A DNA stretch of 64,000 nucleotides, taken from NCBI GenBank assembly GCA_030682835.1, contig JAUXNG010000033.1, positions 1-64,000 of the forward strand, read 5' to 3'. The position numbers and the translations under genes were made by a program. A model generated the notes under the pieces. It ran no database searches. It saw only the letters and a list, made by a program, of their open reading frames with translations, and was not told where the DNA came from. Source of the DNA: Hydrogenophaga sp. Lineage in GTDB: Bacteria; Pseudomonadota; Gammaproteobacteria; Burkholderiales; Burkholderiaceae_C. Each line of letters opens with the position of its first letter. The first letter of the stretch is position 1. This document shows, one piece after another, positions 26,060 to 34,521 of the stretch.

Positions 26060-26986
26060 TCAGTCGGCGCCGATGAGCACCCGCACATGGGCGGCGGCGC
26101 TGCGGGCCAGCGGGCTCAGCACATACCCGCCTTCCAGACAGGAAATGATGCGCCCTTTGCCGTGTTTTTGCGCAATCTTGAGCAATTGCTGGGTCACCCA
26201 CGCGTAGTCGGCTTCCACCAGACCGAGGTTGCCCATGTCGTCCTCGCGGTGCGCGTCGAACCCGGCGGATATGTAGATGAGTTCTGGCGCGAACGCGTCC
26301 AGCGCCGGCAGCCAGTGGTCGGTGACGGCTTCGCGGAAGGCGTCGCTCCCCGAGCGCGTGGGCAGGCCCACGTTGACCATGTTAGGTCCCGTGGCCTCGT
26401 CGCCGTTGAAGGGGTAGAGGCCTTTTTCGAAGATGGAACACATCAGCACGCGTTCGTCGCCCTGGAAGATGTCTTCGCTGCCGTTGCCGTGGTGCACGTC
26501 GAAGTCGATCAGGGCCACGCGCTGGATACCGTGCACATTGAGCGCGTGGCGGATGCCCACCGCCACGTTGTTGAAGAAGCAGAAACCCATGGCGGCCGAG
26601 CGTTCGGCGTGGTGGCCCGGCGGGCGCACGCAGCAAAAGGCGGTGGGCACGCTGCCGGACACCACCAGATCGGTGGCCTGCACCGCGGCGCCGGCCGCGC
26701 GCAGAGCGGCCGTGAGGGTGTGCGGGTTCATGTAGGTGTCGGGGTCGACCGGGTGCAGGCCTTCGGTGGGTGAAGCGGCCATGAGTTCGCTCACGTAGAG
26801 CGATGCGTGCGCCTGGCTCAGCTGCTCCATCGTGGCCAGCGGTGCGTCGTAGGGAACCATGTAATCGAGCAGGCCCTTGACCAGCAGGTGGTCGTTGATG
26901 GCGCCCAGGCGTTCGGGACACTCGGGGTGTTGCGGGCCCATTTCGTGGCGGGCGCAGTCGGGGTGGGTGATGTAGGCGGACAGCAC
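26060..26986 (-). CDS. Histone deacetylase family protein (AcuC/acetylpolyamine amidohydrolase type)
   Basis: 308 residues, zinc-dependent deacetylase fold. Catalytic motifs: VRPPGHHAERSAAMGFC (His pair), IDFDVHHGNGSED (zinc Asp and His), SAGFDAHREDDMG (second zinc Asp) and CLEGGYV. Substrates of bacterial relatives include acetylated acetyl-CoA synthetase (AcuC) and acetylpolyamines; both fit here, since the next gene is a Pat-type acetyltransferase and a polyamine island lies 10 kb on. The 16-base gap to the acetyltransferase gene implies an operon. Confidence 0.9.
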   Translation of the reverse strand: MLSAYITHPDCARHEMGPQHPECPERLGAINDHLLVKGLLDYMVPYDAPLATMEQLSQAHASLYVSELMAASPTEGLHPVDPDTYMNPHTLTAALRAAGAAVQATDLVVSGSVPTAFCCVRPPGHHAERSAAMGFCFFNNVAVGIRHALNVHGIQRVALIDFDVHHGNGSEDIFQGDERVLMCSIFEKGLYPFNGDEATGPNMVNVGLPTRSGSDAFREAVTDHWLPALDAFAPELIYISAGFDAHREDDMGNLGLVEADYAWVTQQLLKIAQKHGKGRIISCLEGGYVLSPLARSAAAHVRVLIGAD

Positions 26987-27116
26987 GGTTTTCCTCGGGT
27001 CGGGGTGGTCTTGCGGGCTTGGAGCTGCCCGTCGGATGGGTTCTGCACCAATCTAGACCTTTTCCCTTACCCGTGGCTTGACATGCCGCAAGTTCTGGCC
27101 GGGCGCGCCGCCACGC

Positions 27117-28340
27117 TCAGTGCAGGCCGGTGAGGCTGCCCGCGAGCACGCGCTTGAACGGCACCAGCCGCTCACCCAGCTGCACCAGCGTGTGGCGCAG
27201 CCAGCGCGCCGGCGCCTGCTCCTGCGTGTACAGGCTGGCGAGCGCGTGCGTGGCCATGTAAAGCCCCCGGCTGGCGCGCTGGTGGGTCTGCTGGTAGCGC
27301 TCCAGCAGGGCAGGGGAGGCGATGTCATGCCCGCTGCGCCGGGCCTCGATCAGCAGGCGCGACAAGGTTTCGATGCTGCGCAGGCCCAGGTTGAAACCGT
27401 GCGCCGTGACCGGGTGCATGCCCACGGCGGCGTCGCCCACCGCGGCGAAGCGCTGCGCCACCAGCCGGCGCGGCCACACGCCCACCAGCGGGTAGGCGTG
27501 CCGCGTGCTGGCCAGCTGCATGGTTCCCAGGCGTTCGTCGAAGCGCCGGGTCATGCCGGCGCCAAAGGCCTCGTCCGGCAGGTCGAGCAGGGGCTGCAGC
27601 TCGTGGCTGGGCAGGGTCAGCACCACCGAAGACCGGTGCTGCCCGGTGAGCGGGCAGGGGTTCATGGGCAGCAGGGCCAGGGTCTGCCCGTGGTCGAACC
27701 ATTCCCAGGCGGTATCAAAGTGCGCCTGCTGGTGCGTCATCTGGCAGACCAGCATGCTGCGACCATAGTCGTGCAGGTCGGCCGCGATGCCCATGGCGCG
27801 GCGGGTGGATGAATGCCGGCTGTCCGCAGCCACGGCCAGGCGGGCGGTGAGGGTGGTGCCACTGGCCAGCACCAGGCGGGCGCCGCTGGCGCCGGTGTGG
27901 ATCTGGCTCACCTGTTCACCGCTGAACAGCGTGGGCGTGGCGCCAGCCGCCGCGTCATCGAAGTTCGCCAGCCAGGCCCCGCGGCGGATGTGGTGGTTGC
28001 CCACCAGGTGCCCCAGCTCGGGCAGCGCATGGCGCGGCGGGCTGTGCGTGTGGCTGATGTGCATGCGCGCCTGGCCCGGGCCGTGGGCTCCGTCCATCAC
28101 CAGCGCCACTTTCAGCGGCGCGATGTTGTCTTCCCCCAGGTGCTGCCACAGGCCCAGCTGGCGCAGCAGCTGCGCGCTGTGCTGGGTGAGCGCGATTTCG
28201 CGGCCGTCGAAGGCGGGTGCCTGCAGCGCCGCGGCGGTCTGCTGTTCGACCAGCGCCAGGCGCAGGCCGCTGTCGCGCAACGCGCGTGCCAGGCACAGGC
28301 CGGCGGGCCCTGCGCCGACGATGATGAGGTCAAAGTCCAT
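27117..28340 (-). CDS. ubiM: FAD-dependent ubiquinone biosynthesis hydroxylase (UbiH/UbiM family)
   Basis: 407 residues. The N-terminal dinucleotide fold is DFDLIIVGAGPAGLCLARAL, the second FAD motif is AAVGDAAVGMHPVTAHGFNL, and the DG-type motif appears in AVAADSRHSSTRR. These define UbiH/UbiF/UbiM-type aromatic hydroxylases. The HPVTAHGFN form (rather than HPIAGQGLN) fits UbiM, the 5-demethoxyubiquinol hydroxylase of Neisseria and some betaproteobacteria, but assignment among paralogues is by pattern only. No other ubi gene adjoins it. Confidence 0.72.
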   Translation of the reverse strand: MDFDLIIVGAGPAGLCLARALRDSGLRLALVEQQTAAALQAPAFDGREIALTQHSAQLLRQLGLWQHLGEDNIAPLKVALVMDGAHGPGQARMHISHTHSPPRHALPELGHLVGNHHIRRGAWLANFDDAAAGATPTLFSGEQVSQIHTGASGARLVLASGTTLTARLAVAADSRHSSTRRAMGIAADLHDYGRSMLVCQMTHQQAHFDTAWEWFDHGQTLALLPMNPCPLTGQHRSSVVLTLPSHELQPLLDLPDEAFGAGMTRRFDERLGTMQLASTRHAYPLVGVWPRRLVAQRFAAVGDAAVGMHPVTAHGFNLGLRSIETLSRLLIEARRSGHDIASPALLERYQQTHQRASRGLYMATHALASLYTQEQAPARWLRHTLVQLGERLVPFKRVLAGSLTGLH

Positions 28341-28486
28341 GGCGCGGCAGCTTAAGCGGCCGGGCCGCCGGCCGGCTTGACTCAGGTCAAGCGCCAGCCG
28401 GGTGGTGGATGACGTGGCACGGCCCCGGGCAGGCAGGCTGCCCGGGGCCGTGCGGAAAAGACGAAAGCGGCGTCGCCAGCGCGGGA

Positions 28487-29122
28487 TCAGCCCTGGGGTT
28501 TGGCCATGGCTTCGCAGCCCATGCCACCCATCATGCCGCCCATTTTTCCGCCGGACATGCCAGCGCCGTGGTGCATGCCGTGATGGGCGCCGTGCCCGCC
28601 CTTCGAGCCGGTGCGCTGCATGCCGCCGTGGCTCTGGGTATCGAACACCTGCTGCTGCTCGGGGGTGAGGGCGGCGTAGAAGCTCTTCGTGGCGTCGATG
28701 CGCTTGGCCATCTCGGCTTGGCGCTCGGCTTGCATGGCCTGCATCTTGTCCAGGCGCTGTGGCGTGGTCAGCTTGGACCAGTCTTCAGCGGGGGCTGCGG
28801 CCGGGCGGGCGGCCGGTGCTGTGCGCGCCAGGAAGGCGTTCCACGCAGGCTCTTGCTCGGGCTTCAGATTCAGTGCGGCCTTCAGCTGCGCCTGGTGCTC
28901 GGCGCGCATTTTTTCCATGCGCTCCATGCGCTGGGCGTGGTGCTGCGCATACGACTGGGCTTTGTCGCCCTGGGTGGCGCCCGCTGCCGGCTGGCCCTGG
29001 TGTTGCTGGTGCATGCCGTGCGGCATGCCGCCCATGCCTTGTGCGACGGCGGTGGCCGATACGCCCACAAAAGCGGTGGCGAGGGCGGCGGCGATGAGAG
29101 CGCGCTTGGAAGACAGTTTCAT
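28487..29122 (-). CDS. Spy/CpxP-like periplasmic LTxxQ protein, Met/His-rich
   Basis: 211 residues from ATG 29122 (AGGAG 5 bases upstream). Signal peptide MKLSSKRALIAAALATAF ending near AVAQ. Two LTxxQ-type repeats (LTTPQRLDKMQ and LTPEQQQVFD) place it with Spy/CpxP periplasmic chaperones. Both ends are rich in Met, His and Gly (MGGMPHGMHQQHQ; HGAHHGMHHGAGMSGGK), suggesting copper or other soft-metal binding. Its place next to cueR, copZ and copA supports a role in copper stress. Probably induced by metal (inference). Confidence 0.85.
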   Translation of the reverse strand: MKLSSKRALIAAALATAFVGVSATAVAQGMGGMPHGMHQQHQGQPAAGATQGDKAQSYAQHHAQRMERMEKMRAEHQAQLKAALNLKPEQEPAWNAFLARTAPAARPAAAPAEDWSKLTTPQRLDKMQAMQAERQAEMAKRIDATKSFYAALTPEQQQVFDTQSHGGMQRTGSKGGHGAHHGMHHGAGMSGGKMGGMMGGMGCEAMAKPQG

Positions 29123-29283
29123 GATCACTCCTGAGTAGTTGATGAAGACCCGTCCGGACAGCTGAGGTGTCTCAGCGCTAGCGGGTTGCTGCCAGTGTGC
29201 AGACCACCTGTATCGGCTTCATGGTGGATTGAGTCTGTTCTGTAAACTTTTGTTCCGCTTCCCCGCGCGGGGCTTGCGCTGGG

Positions 29284-29763
29284 TCAAGGATGCGCCAGGT
29301 CGTCCAGGATCGGGCAATCGGGCCTTCCGTCGCCGGGGCACAGCTGCAGCAGGCTGGAGAGCGTGCGCTGCATGGCCTGCAGCGCTTCGATGCGCAGGTC
29401 CAGTTCGTCCAGGTGTTTCTGCGCGATGCGCTTGACGCTGGCGCTGCTGCGCCGGCGGTTGTGCCACAGGCTCACCAGCTCGGCGATGGCGTCCAGCCCG
29501 AAGCCCATGTCGCGCGATCGGCGGATGAAACGCAGCGTGTGCACGTCGGCCAGGCTGTACTGGCGGTAGTTGCCTTCGGTGCGCGTGACGGCGCCGAGCA
29601 GACCCAGCGATTCGTAGTGGCGCAGCATCTTGGGCGAGATGCCACTCAGGTGCGCCGCCACGCCGATGCTGACCGGCCAGGCAGCAACGGCCCGCAGCTC
29701 GGCATCATCGTCGGTGGCCGCTGGCGCAGAGGGCGCGGCATTGCCTCGGCGCTTGTGATTCAT
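29284..29763 (-). CDS. cueR: CueR-type MerR family copper-responsive regulator
   Basis: 159 residues. The N-terminal winged helix (IGVAAHLSGISPKMLRHYES, then GNYRQYSLADVHTLRFI) and coiled-coil dimer helix are MerR type. The C-terminal metal loop is CPGDGRPDCPIL, with the two Cys seven residues apart that bind Cu(I), Ag(I) or Au(I) in CueR. An N-terminal extension of about 28 residues is unusual. It lies 6 bases after copZ and is co-transcribed. It should act on the two 19-bp-spacer promoters between copZ and copA. Confidence 0.93.
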   Translation of the reverse strand: MNHKRRGNAAPSAPAATDDDAELRAVAAWPVSIGVAAHLSGISPKMLRHYESLGLLGAVTRTEGNYRQYSLADVHTLRFIRRSRDMGFGLDAIAELVSLWHNRRRSSASVKRIAQKHLDELDLRIEALQAMQRTLSSLLQLCPGDGRPDCPILDDLAHP

Positions 29764-29769
29764 GGGAAG

Positions 29770-29976
29770 TCAGGCGGCGACCTGATAGCCCTCTTCGCGG
29801 ATGGCGGCGGCGATCGTCTCGCGCGGCTGTGAGGAACTGACCTCGACGCGGTTCTGGCTGCGCTCGATGCGCACCTCAGCCTGCGGGTCGAGCTGGCGAA
29901 TGGCGGTGGTGACGGCTTTTTCGCAGTGGCCGCAGGTCATGCCTTGCACGTCGAAGGTCTGGGGGGTCTGGCTCAT
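29770..29976 (-). CDS. copZ: Copper chaperone CopZ
   Basis: 68 residues from ATG 29976 (GGAG upstream). One HMA domain: FDVQGMTCGHCEKAVTTAI with the Cu-binding CxxC, ending REEGYQVAA. It delivers Cu(I) to CopA or to CueR in the cytoplasm. First gene of copZ-cueR, divergent from copA across a CueR-regulated control region. Confidence 0.95.
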   Translation of the reverse strand: MSQTPQTFDVQGMTCGHCEKAVTTAIRQLDPQAEVRIERSQNRVEVSSSQPRETIAAAIREEGYQVAA

Positions 29977-30016
29977 GGTGGGCTCCTGATGGTCGCGTGG
30001 GTGAATCGAGGACTGC

Positions 30017-30047
30017 ATTGTCAGGCTTCACACGGTGTCAAGGTCAA
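30017..30047 (-). promoter_or_regulatory. CueR-type promoter of copZ-cueR
   Basis: On the minus strand TTGACC (-35) and GACAAT (-10) are 19 bases apart, the long spacer typical of MerR-family promoters. The spacer holds CTTGACAC-C-GTGTGAAG, a near-perfect dyad fit for CueR. Confidence 0.8.
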
Positions 30048-30119
30048 GCCGGCCTGTCAAGGCAGTCCCGTCGGGTGGTTTCACGCGGGCGGCCTGTCAC
30101 ACCTCGGTACACGACGTGC

Positions 30120-30150
30120 TTGACCTTCCCATCGGGGTAAAGCTTATGCT
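30120..30150 (+). promoter_or_regulatory. CueR-type promoter of copA
   Basis: TTGACC (-35, 30120-30125), a 19-base spacer and TATGCT (-10, 30145-30150). The spacer dyad CTTCCC-ATC-GGGGTAAAG resembles E. coli PcopA. The ATG of copA begins 7 bases after the -10, so transcription should start at or next to the start codon. Confidence 0.8.
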
Positions 30151-30156
30151 GCACGC

Positions 30157-32493
30157 ATGAACACCGCTGCCCTGAACCCTTCCACACCAGACCCTGCGCA
30201 CGCGCCGGGTGCGGCCACACAGATCGACATTGGCATCGGGGGCATGACCTGTGCCTCCTGCGTTTCGCGGGTCGAGAAGACACTGAAGAAGCAGGCGGGC
30301 GTCACGGCGGCCACCGTCAACCTGGCCACCGAATCGGCACGCGTGACGCTCGACGGCACGGGCGATGACGCCGAGGCACTGGCCCGCCTGAAGCGCGCCG
30401 TGCGCGACGCGGGCTACGAGCCGCGCAGCGTGGAGGCGCTGGATGAGGCCGCGAATGCGCGCTGGCTGGGCCTGCCGCGCGACCTGTGGCCGGTGCTCAT
30501 TGCCGTGCTGCTGTCGGCGCCGCTGGTGGTGCCCATGGTGGGCGATCTGTTCGGGCGGCACTGGATGCTGCCGGCCTGGATCCAGTTCCTGCTGGCCACG
30601 CCGGTGCAGTTCGTGCTGGGCGCGCGCTTCTACAAGGCCGGCTGGCACGCGCTGAAGGCGCGCACCGGCAACATGGAACTGCTGGTGGCCATCGGCACCA
30701 CCGCGGGCTGGGCCTTGTCCACCTGGCTGTGGTGGCGGGGCGAGCCGGGCGAGATGGTGCACCTGTACTACGAGGCCTCGGCCGTGGTGATCACCCTGGT
30801 GCTGCTGGGCAAGTGGCTGGAGGCACGCGCCAAACGGCAGACCACCAGCGCCATCCGGGCCCTGCAGGCGCTGCGGCCGGAGCGTGCCCATCTGCTGCCC
30901 GATGGCGTGCGGCGGCTGGAGCTGACCGACGTGGGTGTGGACGAGCTGCTGCCGGGCGACGTCATCCGCGTGCTGCCGGGTGAGCGCTTCGCCGCCGACG
31001 GCGAGGTGCTGCTGGGCCACACGCAGGCCGACGAATCCATGCTCACCGGCGAGTCCATGCCGGTGACCAAGCAGGCCGGCGACGGCGTGACGGGCGGGTC
31101 GCTCAACGGAGAAGGCGCGGTCGAGGTGCGGGTGCGCGCGGTGGGCGCGCAGAGCGTGCTGGCCCAGATCATCGGCATGGTGCAGGACGCCCAGGCGGCC
31201 AAGGCGCCGGTGCAGCGGATGGTGGACCAGGTGGCTGCGGTGTTCGTGCCCGTCGTGCTGGTGATCGCGGTGCTCACGCTGGCGGTCTGGCTCTACCTGG
31301 GAACACCCATCGAAGAAGCCATGCTCCACGCCGTGGCGGTGCTGGTGATCGCCTGCCCGTGCGCACTCGGACTGGCCACACCCGCGGCCATCATGGCCGG
31401 CACCGGCGTGGCCGCGCAGCACGGCATTCTCATCAAGGACGCGCAGGCGCTGGAGCTGGCGCACCGGGTGGACACGGTGGCGTTTGACAAGACCGGCACC
31501 CTTACCGAAGGTCACCCACGGCTGCGCCTGATCGAGGCCGCGCCCGGTGTGGACGAACTGGCGGTGCTGGAAGCCGCTGGTGCCCTGCAGGCGCAGAGCG
31601 CGCACCCGCTGGCCCGGGCCGTGCTGGAGGCCGCCGCCGCGCGCGGGCTGGTGGTGGCGCCGGACGCAGCGCAGGACGTGCAGGCGATCGCAGGCCGCGG
31701 GAGCCAGGGTGTCGTGAAGGGTGTGAGCCTGGCACTGGGCAGCCTGCGCTGGATGGACGAGCTGGGCGCCGCGCTGGGCTCGCTGGCACCTCGGGCGCAG
31801 GCCATGCAGACCGATGGCTCCACCGTGTCGGCACTGGCCGCCCAGGGGACCGACGGGCAGTGGACACCGATGGCCCTGCTGGCTTTTGGCGACGAGCCCA
31901 AGCCAGGCGCGGCCGCTGCCATTGCGCGGCTGCGGGCGCAGGGCCTGCGGGTCTTCATGGTCTCGGGCGACAACCAGGGCGCTGCGCTGGCCATGGCCCG
32001 CACGCTGGGCCTGCGCGCCGAAGACGGCGAGGTTATCGCCGAGGTGCTGCCGGGCGACAAGGCCGCGGTGGTGGAAGCGCTGCGCCACGGTCGCCCGGGC
32101 TCGATACCGCAGGGAAGCAGCGGGCCTGTGCACCGGGTGGCCATGGTGGGCGATGGCGTGAACGATGCCCCGGCACTGGCCGCGGCCGACGTCGGCATGG
32201 CCATGAGCCACAGCCAGGGCGGCAGTTCGGACGTGGCGATGCACGCCGCCGGCATCACCCTCATGCGGGGCGATCCGGCGCTGGTGGCCGCTGCGCTCGA
32301 CATTTCACGGCGCACCGTGTCCAAGATCCGGCAGAACCTCTTCTGGGCCTTCGCCTACAACGTGGCGGGCATCCCGCTTGCTGCGCTGGGCTTCCTGAGC
32401 CCGGTGGTGGCCGGCGCGGCGATGGCGCTCAGCTCGGTCAGCGTGGTCAGCAATGCCTTGCTGCTCAAGCGCTGGAAGCCGCCGGTGAAGTGA
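30157..32493 (+). CDS. copA: Cu(I)-exporting P-type ATPase CopA
   Basis: 778 residues. One N-terminal HMA domain (IGGMTCASCVSRVEK), eight membrane segments, TGES actuator motif, CPCALGLATP in helix 6 (metal site), DKTGTLTEGH phosphorylation site, the HP dipeptide in QSAHPLARA and GDGVNDAPAL hinge. It pumps Cu(I) from cytoplasm to periplasm. No ribosome site is present, because the CueR promoter places the start of transcription at the ATG. A short G/Q/S insertion precedes the GDGVNDAP motif (RPGSIPQGSSGPVHRV). Confidence 0.97.
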   Translation: MNTAALNPSTPDPAHAPGAATQIDIGIGGMTCASCVSRVEKTLKKQAGVTAATVNLATESARVTLDGTGDDAEALARLKRAVRDAGYEPRSVEALDEAANARWLGLPRDLWPVLIAVLLSAPLVVPMVGDLFGRHWMLPAWIQFLLATPVQFVLGARFYKAGWHALKARTGNMELLVAIGTTAGWALSTWLWWRGEPGEMVHLYYEASAVVITLVLLGKWLEARAKRQTTSAIRALQALRPERAHLLPDGVRRLELTDVGVDELLPGDVIRVLPGERFAADGEVLLGHTQADESMLTGESMPVTKQAGDGVTGGSLNGEGAVEVRVRAVGAQSVLAQIIGMVQDAQAAKAPVQRMVDQVAAVFVPVVLVIAVLTLAVWLYLGTPIEEAMLHAVAVLVIACPCALGLATPAAIMAGTGVAAQHGILIKDAQALELAHRVDTVAFDKTGTLTEGHPRLRLIEAAPGVDELAVLEAAGALQAQSAHPLARAVLEAAAARGLVVAPDAAQDVQAIAGRGSQGVVKGVSLALGSLRWMDELGAALGSLAPRAQAMQTDGSTVSALAAQGTDGQWTPMALLAFGDEPKPGAAAAIARLRAQGLRVFMVSGDNQGAALAMARTLGLRAEDGEVIAEVLPGDKAAVVEALRHGRPGSIPQGSSGPVHRVAMVGDGVNDAPALAAADVGMAMSHSQGGSSDVAMHAAGITLMRGDPALVAAALDISRRTVSKIRQNLFWAFAYNVAGIPLAALGFLSPVVAGAAMALSSVSVVSNALLLKRWKPPVK

Positions 32494-32661
32494 ACGAGGC
32501 ATCTGCCTCGCGCGGACGGGTGGCTACACCGAAAACCCCGCGGGCGTGGCGCGGCGGGTTACCACCCGCAAACCTGCGCAGTGCTACTGTCGAGCCCTTC
32601 CTTGAAGCGTGCCGCTGCCCGACGGGCCGGCCGCTTCATGTCATTTCCGAAAGCGATTCCC

Positions 32662-33717
32662 ATGCTGTTCTCCCCTCTGCAAGCCGGTGCCTTCACGCTG
32701 CCCAACCGTGTGCTGATGGCGCCGCTGACCCGTGCCCGCGCCAGTGACGGCCACCTGCCCAACGCCCTCATGGCCGAGTACTACGCCCAGCGCGCCAGCG
32801 CTGGCCTGATCGTGACCGAGTGCACCATGATCAGCCCCGCCACCTCGGCCTTCGTGGCTGAGCCGGGCATCTACAACGACGAGCAGGTCCAGGCCTGGCG
32901 GCAGGTGACCGACGCGGTGCACGCCAGGGGCGGGCGCATCGTGCTGCAGATCTGGCACGCGGGGCGTGCGGCGCACCCGGCCCTCAATGGCGGGGCACCC
33001 ACCGTGTCGGCCAGCGCCCTGGTGGCCGAGGGCGAGACCCAGACACCCGACGGCAAGCTGCCCAATGCCGTGCCGCATGCCCTGCGCACCGATGAAATTT
33101 CCGCCATCGTGGAAGCCTTCGCCGAGGCCGCTCGCCAGGCCGTGAAAGCCGGCTTCGACGGTGTCGAGGTGCACGGCGCCAACGGTTACCTGATCGACCA
33201 GTTCCTGCGCGACGGCTCCAACCGGCGCGCCGATGCCTACGGCGGTTCGCTGGAGAACCGGGCGCGTTTCCTGTTCGAGGTGCTCGCTGCCGTGAGCGCG
33301 GCGATCGGGTCTGACCGGGTGGGCCTGCGACTGTCGCCGCTGAACAGCTACAACAGCATGAAAGACAGCGATCCGGTGGGCCTGGTCTCGTTCCTGGCCG
33401 AGCACCTGAACCGCTTCAACCTGGCCTACCTGCACCTGATGCGGGCCGACTTCTTCCAGGCCCAGACCGGCGATGTGGTGACGCCGGCCCGTGCCCTCTA
33501 CAAGGGCGTGCTGGTGGGCAACATGGGCTACAGCGGCGAGGAGGCCACCCGGGCCATCGAAGCCGGTCAGCTGGACGCCGTGGCCTTTGGCACCGCCTTC
33601 CTGGCCAACCCGGACCTGCCCGCGCGGCTGCAGGGCGGCGCCCCGCTCAATGCACCGGACGCCAGCACCTTCTACACGCCCGGGCCCAGGGGCTACACCG
33701 ATTACCCGTCGCTCTGA
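32662..33717 (+). CDS. Old yellow enzyme family flavin oxidoreductase (NemA-like)
   Basis: 351 residues from ATG 32662. TIM-barrel FMN enzyme: NRVLMAPLTRARA (FMN-contact Thr), LQIWHAGRAAHP (HAGR; substrate binding), GFDGVEVHGANGYLIDQFL, NRRADAYGGSLENRARF and VAFGTAFLANPDLPARL. It reduces activated alkenes, nitro compounds or N-ethylmaleimide-type electrophiles with NADPH. The gene stands alone; a neighbouring TetR regulator, common for nemA, is absent. Confidence 0.92.
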   Translation: MLFSPLQAGAFTLPNRVLMAPLTRARASDGHLPNALMAEYYAQRASAGLIVTECTMISPATSAFVAEPGIYNDEQVQAWRQVTDAVHARGGRIVLQIWHAGRAAHPALNGGAPTVSASALVAEGETQTPDGKLPNAVPHALRTDEISAIVEAFAEAARQAVKAGFDGVEVHGANGYLIDQFLRDGSNRRADAYGGSLENRARFLFEVLAAVSAAIGSDRVGLRLSPLNSYNSMKDSDPVGLVSFLAEHLNRFNLAYLHLMRADFFQAQTGDVVTPARALYKGVLVGNMGYSGEEATRAIEAGQLDAVAFGTAFLANPDLPARLQGGAPLNAPDASTFYTPGPRGYTDYPSL

Positions 33718-33726
33718 GACGACGCC

Positions 33727-33761
33727 GCCGGCCGCACAGGCGGCCCGGCGCCCCGTTTTTT
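33727..33761 (+). terminator. Probable terminator of the old yellow enzyme gene
   Basis: GCCGGCCGC pairs with GCGGCCCGGC (one bulged C) around ACAG. Six T follow after GCCCCG, about 10 bases past the stop. The distance to the T run is longer than usual. Confidence 0.45.
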
Positions 33762-33851
33762 GACATGGGTCAACGCCGTGCACAAGGTTCTCGGGGATGC
33801 TAGGGGCAGACAGCTGTTGAACAGCCGCCCCCACCCGACGGAGACAAACCC

Positions 33852-34442
33852 ATGACACACGAAGCCCTGCGCGTGATACGCGACGAACACGCCACCCTGG
33901 CCGCCATGCTGCAGTCGCTCATGCAGATGGTGAAGCGCGGCCCCGACCCCGATGGCTCTGGCCAGCACGAGCTGTACTTCGATGTGCTGCGGGCCATGCT
34001 GTTCTACATCGACGAGTTCCCCGAGCAGCTGCACCACCCGAAAGAATCGGACCTGCTGTTCCCGCGCGTTGCGCGGGCGGCTCCGAAACTGATGCCGGTG
34101 ATCGACCAGCTGGAGCGCGACCACCACAGTGGCGAGCCCCGCGTGCGCGAACTCATGCACCTGCTGATGGCCTGGGAATACCTGGGCGATGGGCGGCGCA
34201 AAGTCTTCGAGGACGAGGTGACCCGCTATGTGGAGTTCTACCTGCAGCACATGCGGCTGGAAGAAACCGAGATCCTGCCCGCGGCCGAGCAGCACCTCAC
34301 CGATGAAGACTGGCATGCGCTCAACGCCGCCTTTGCCACCAACCGCGACCCGCTGAACGGCCGCGTGCCGCGCGACCCCCAGTTCGACCGCCTGTTCACG
34401 CGCATCGTGATGCGCGCACCCTCGCCCGTCGGCCTGGGCTGA
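33852..34442 (+). CDS. Hemerythrin HHE-domain protein
   Basis: 196 residues. Iron-ligand pattern of HHE domains: IRDEHATLAAML, QLHHPKESDLLFP, ERDHHSGEPRVREL and YLQHMRLEETEILP. It would bind a di-iron centre and could sense or carry O2 or NO, or help repair Fe-S clusters. Four-helix bundle, no signal peptide. Monocistronic, with a GGAGAC ribosome site. Confidence 0.9.
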   Translation: MTHEALRVIRDEHATLAAMLQSLMQMVKRGPDPDGSGQHELYFDVLRAMLFYIDEFPEQLHHPKESDLLFPRVARAAPKLMPVIDQLERDHHSGEPRVRELMHLLMAWEYLGDGRRKVFEDEVTRYVEFYLQHMRLEETEILPAAEQHLTDEDWHALNAAFATNRDPLNGRVPRDPQFDRLFTRIVMRAPSPVGLG

Positions 34443-34521
34443 TCCCGCGACACGTCCGCCGCATCCCGCGGAATACGGGCGCGACCGCGTCGGCCACCCG
34501 CTAGCGCCACAATGGCCGGTC

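Noticed and set aside
23818-26076. Long plus-strand frame opposite the acetyltransferase gene (752 codons)
   Set aside because: Antisense shadow; residues are dominated by His, Gly, Arg and Val with no recognisable motif.
30097-32244. Long open frame on the minus strand opposite copA (over 700 codons)
   Set aside because: It is the mirror of a high-GC, strongly conserved gene; it is rich in His, Arg and Gln with no domain and no ribosome site.
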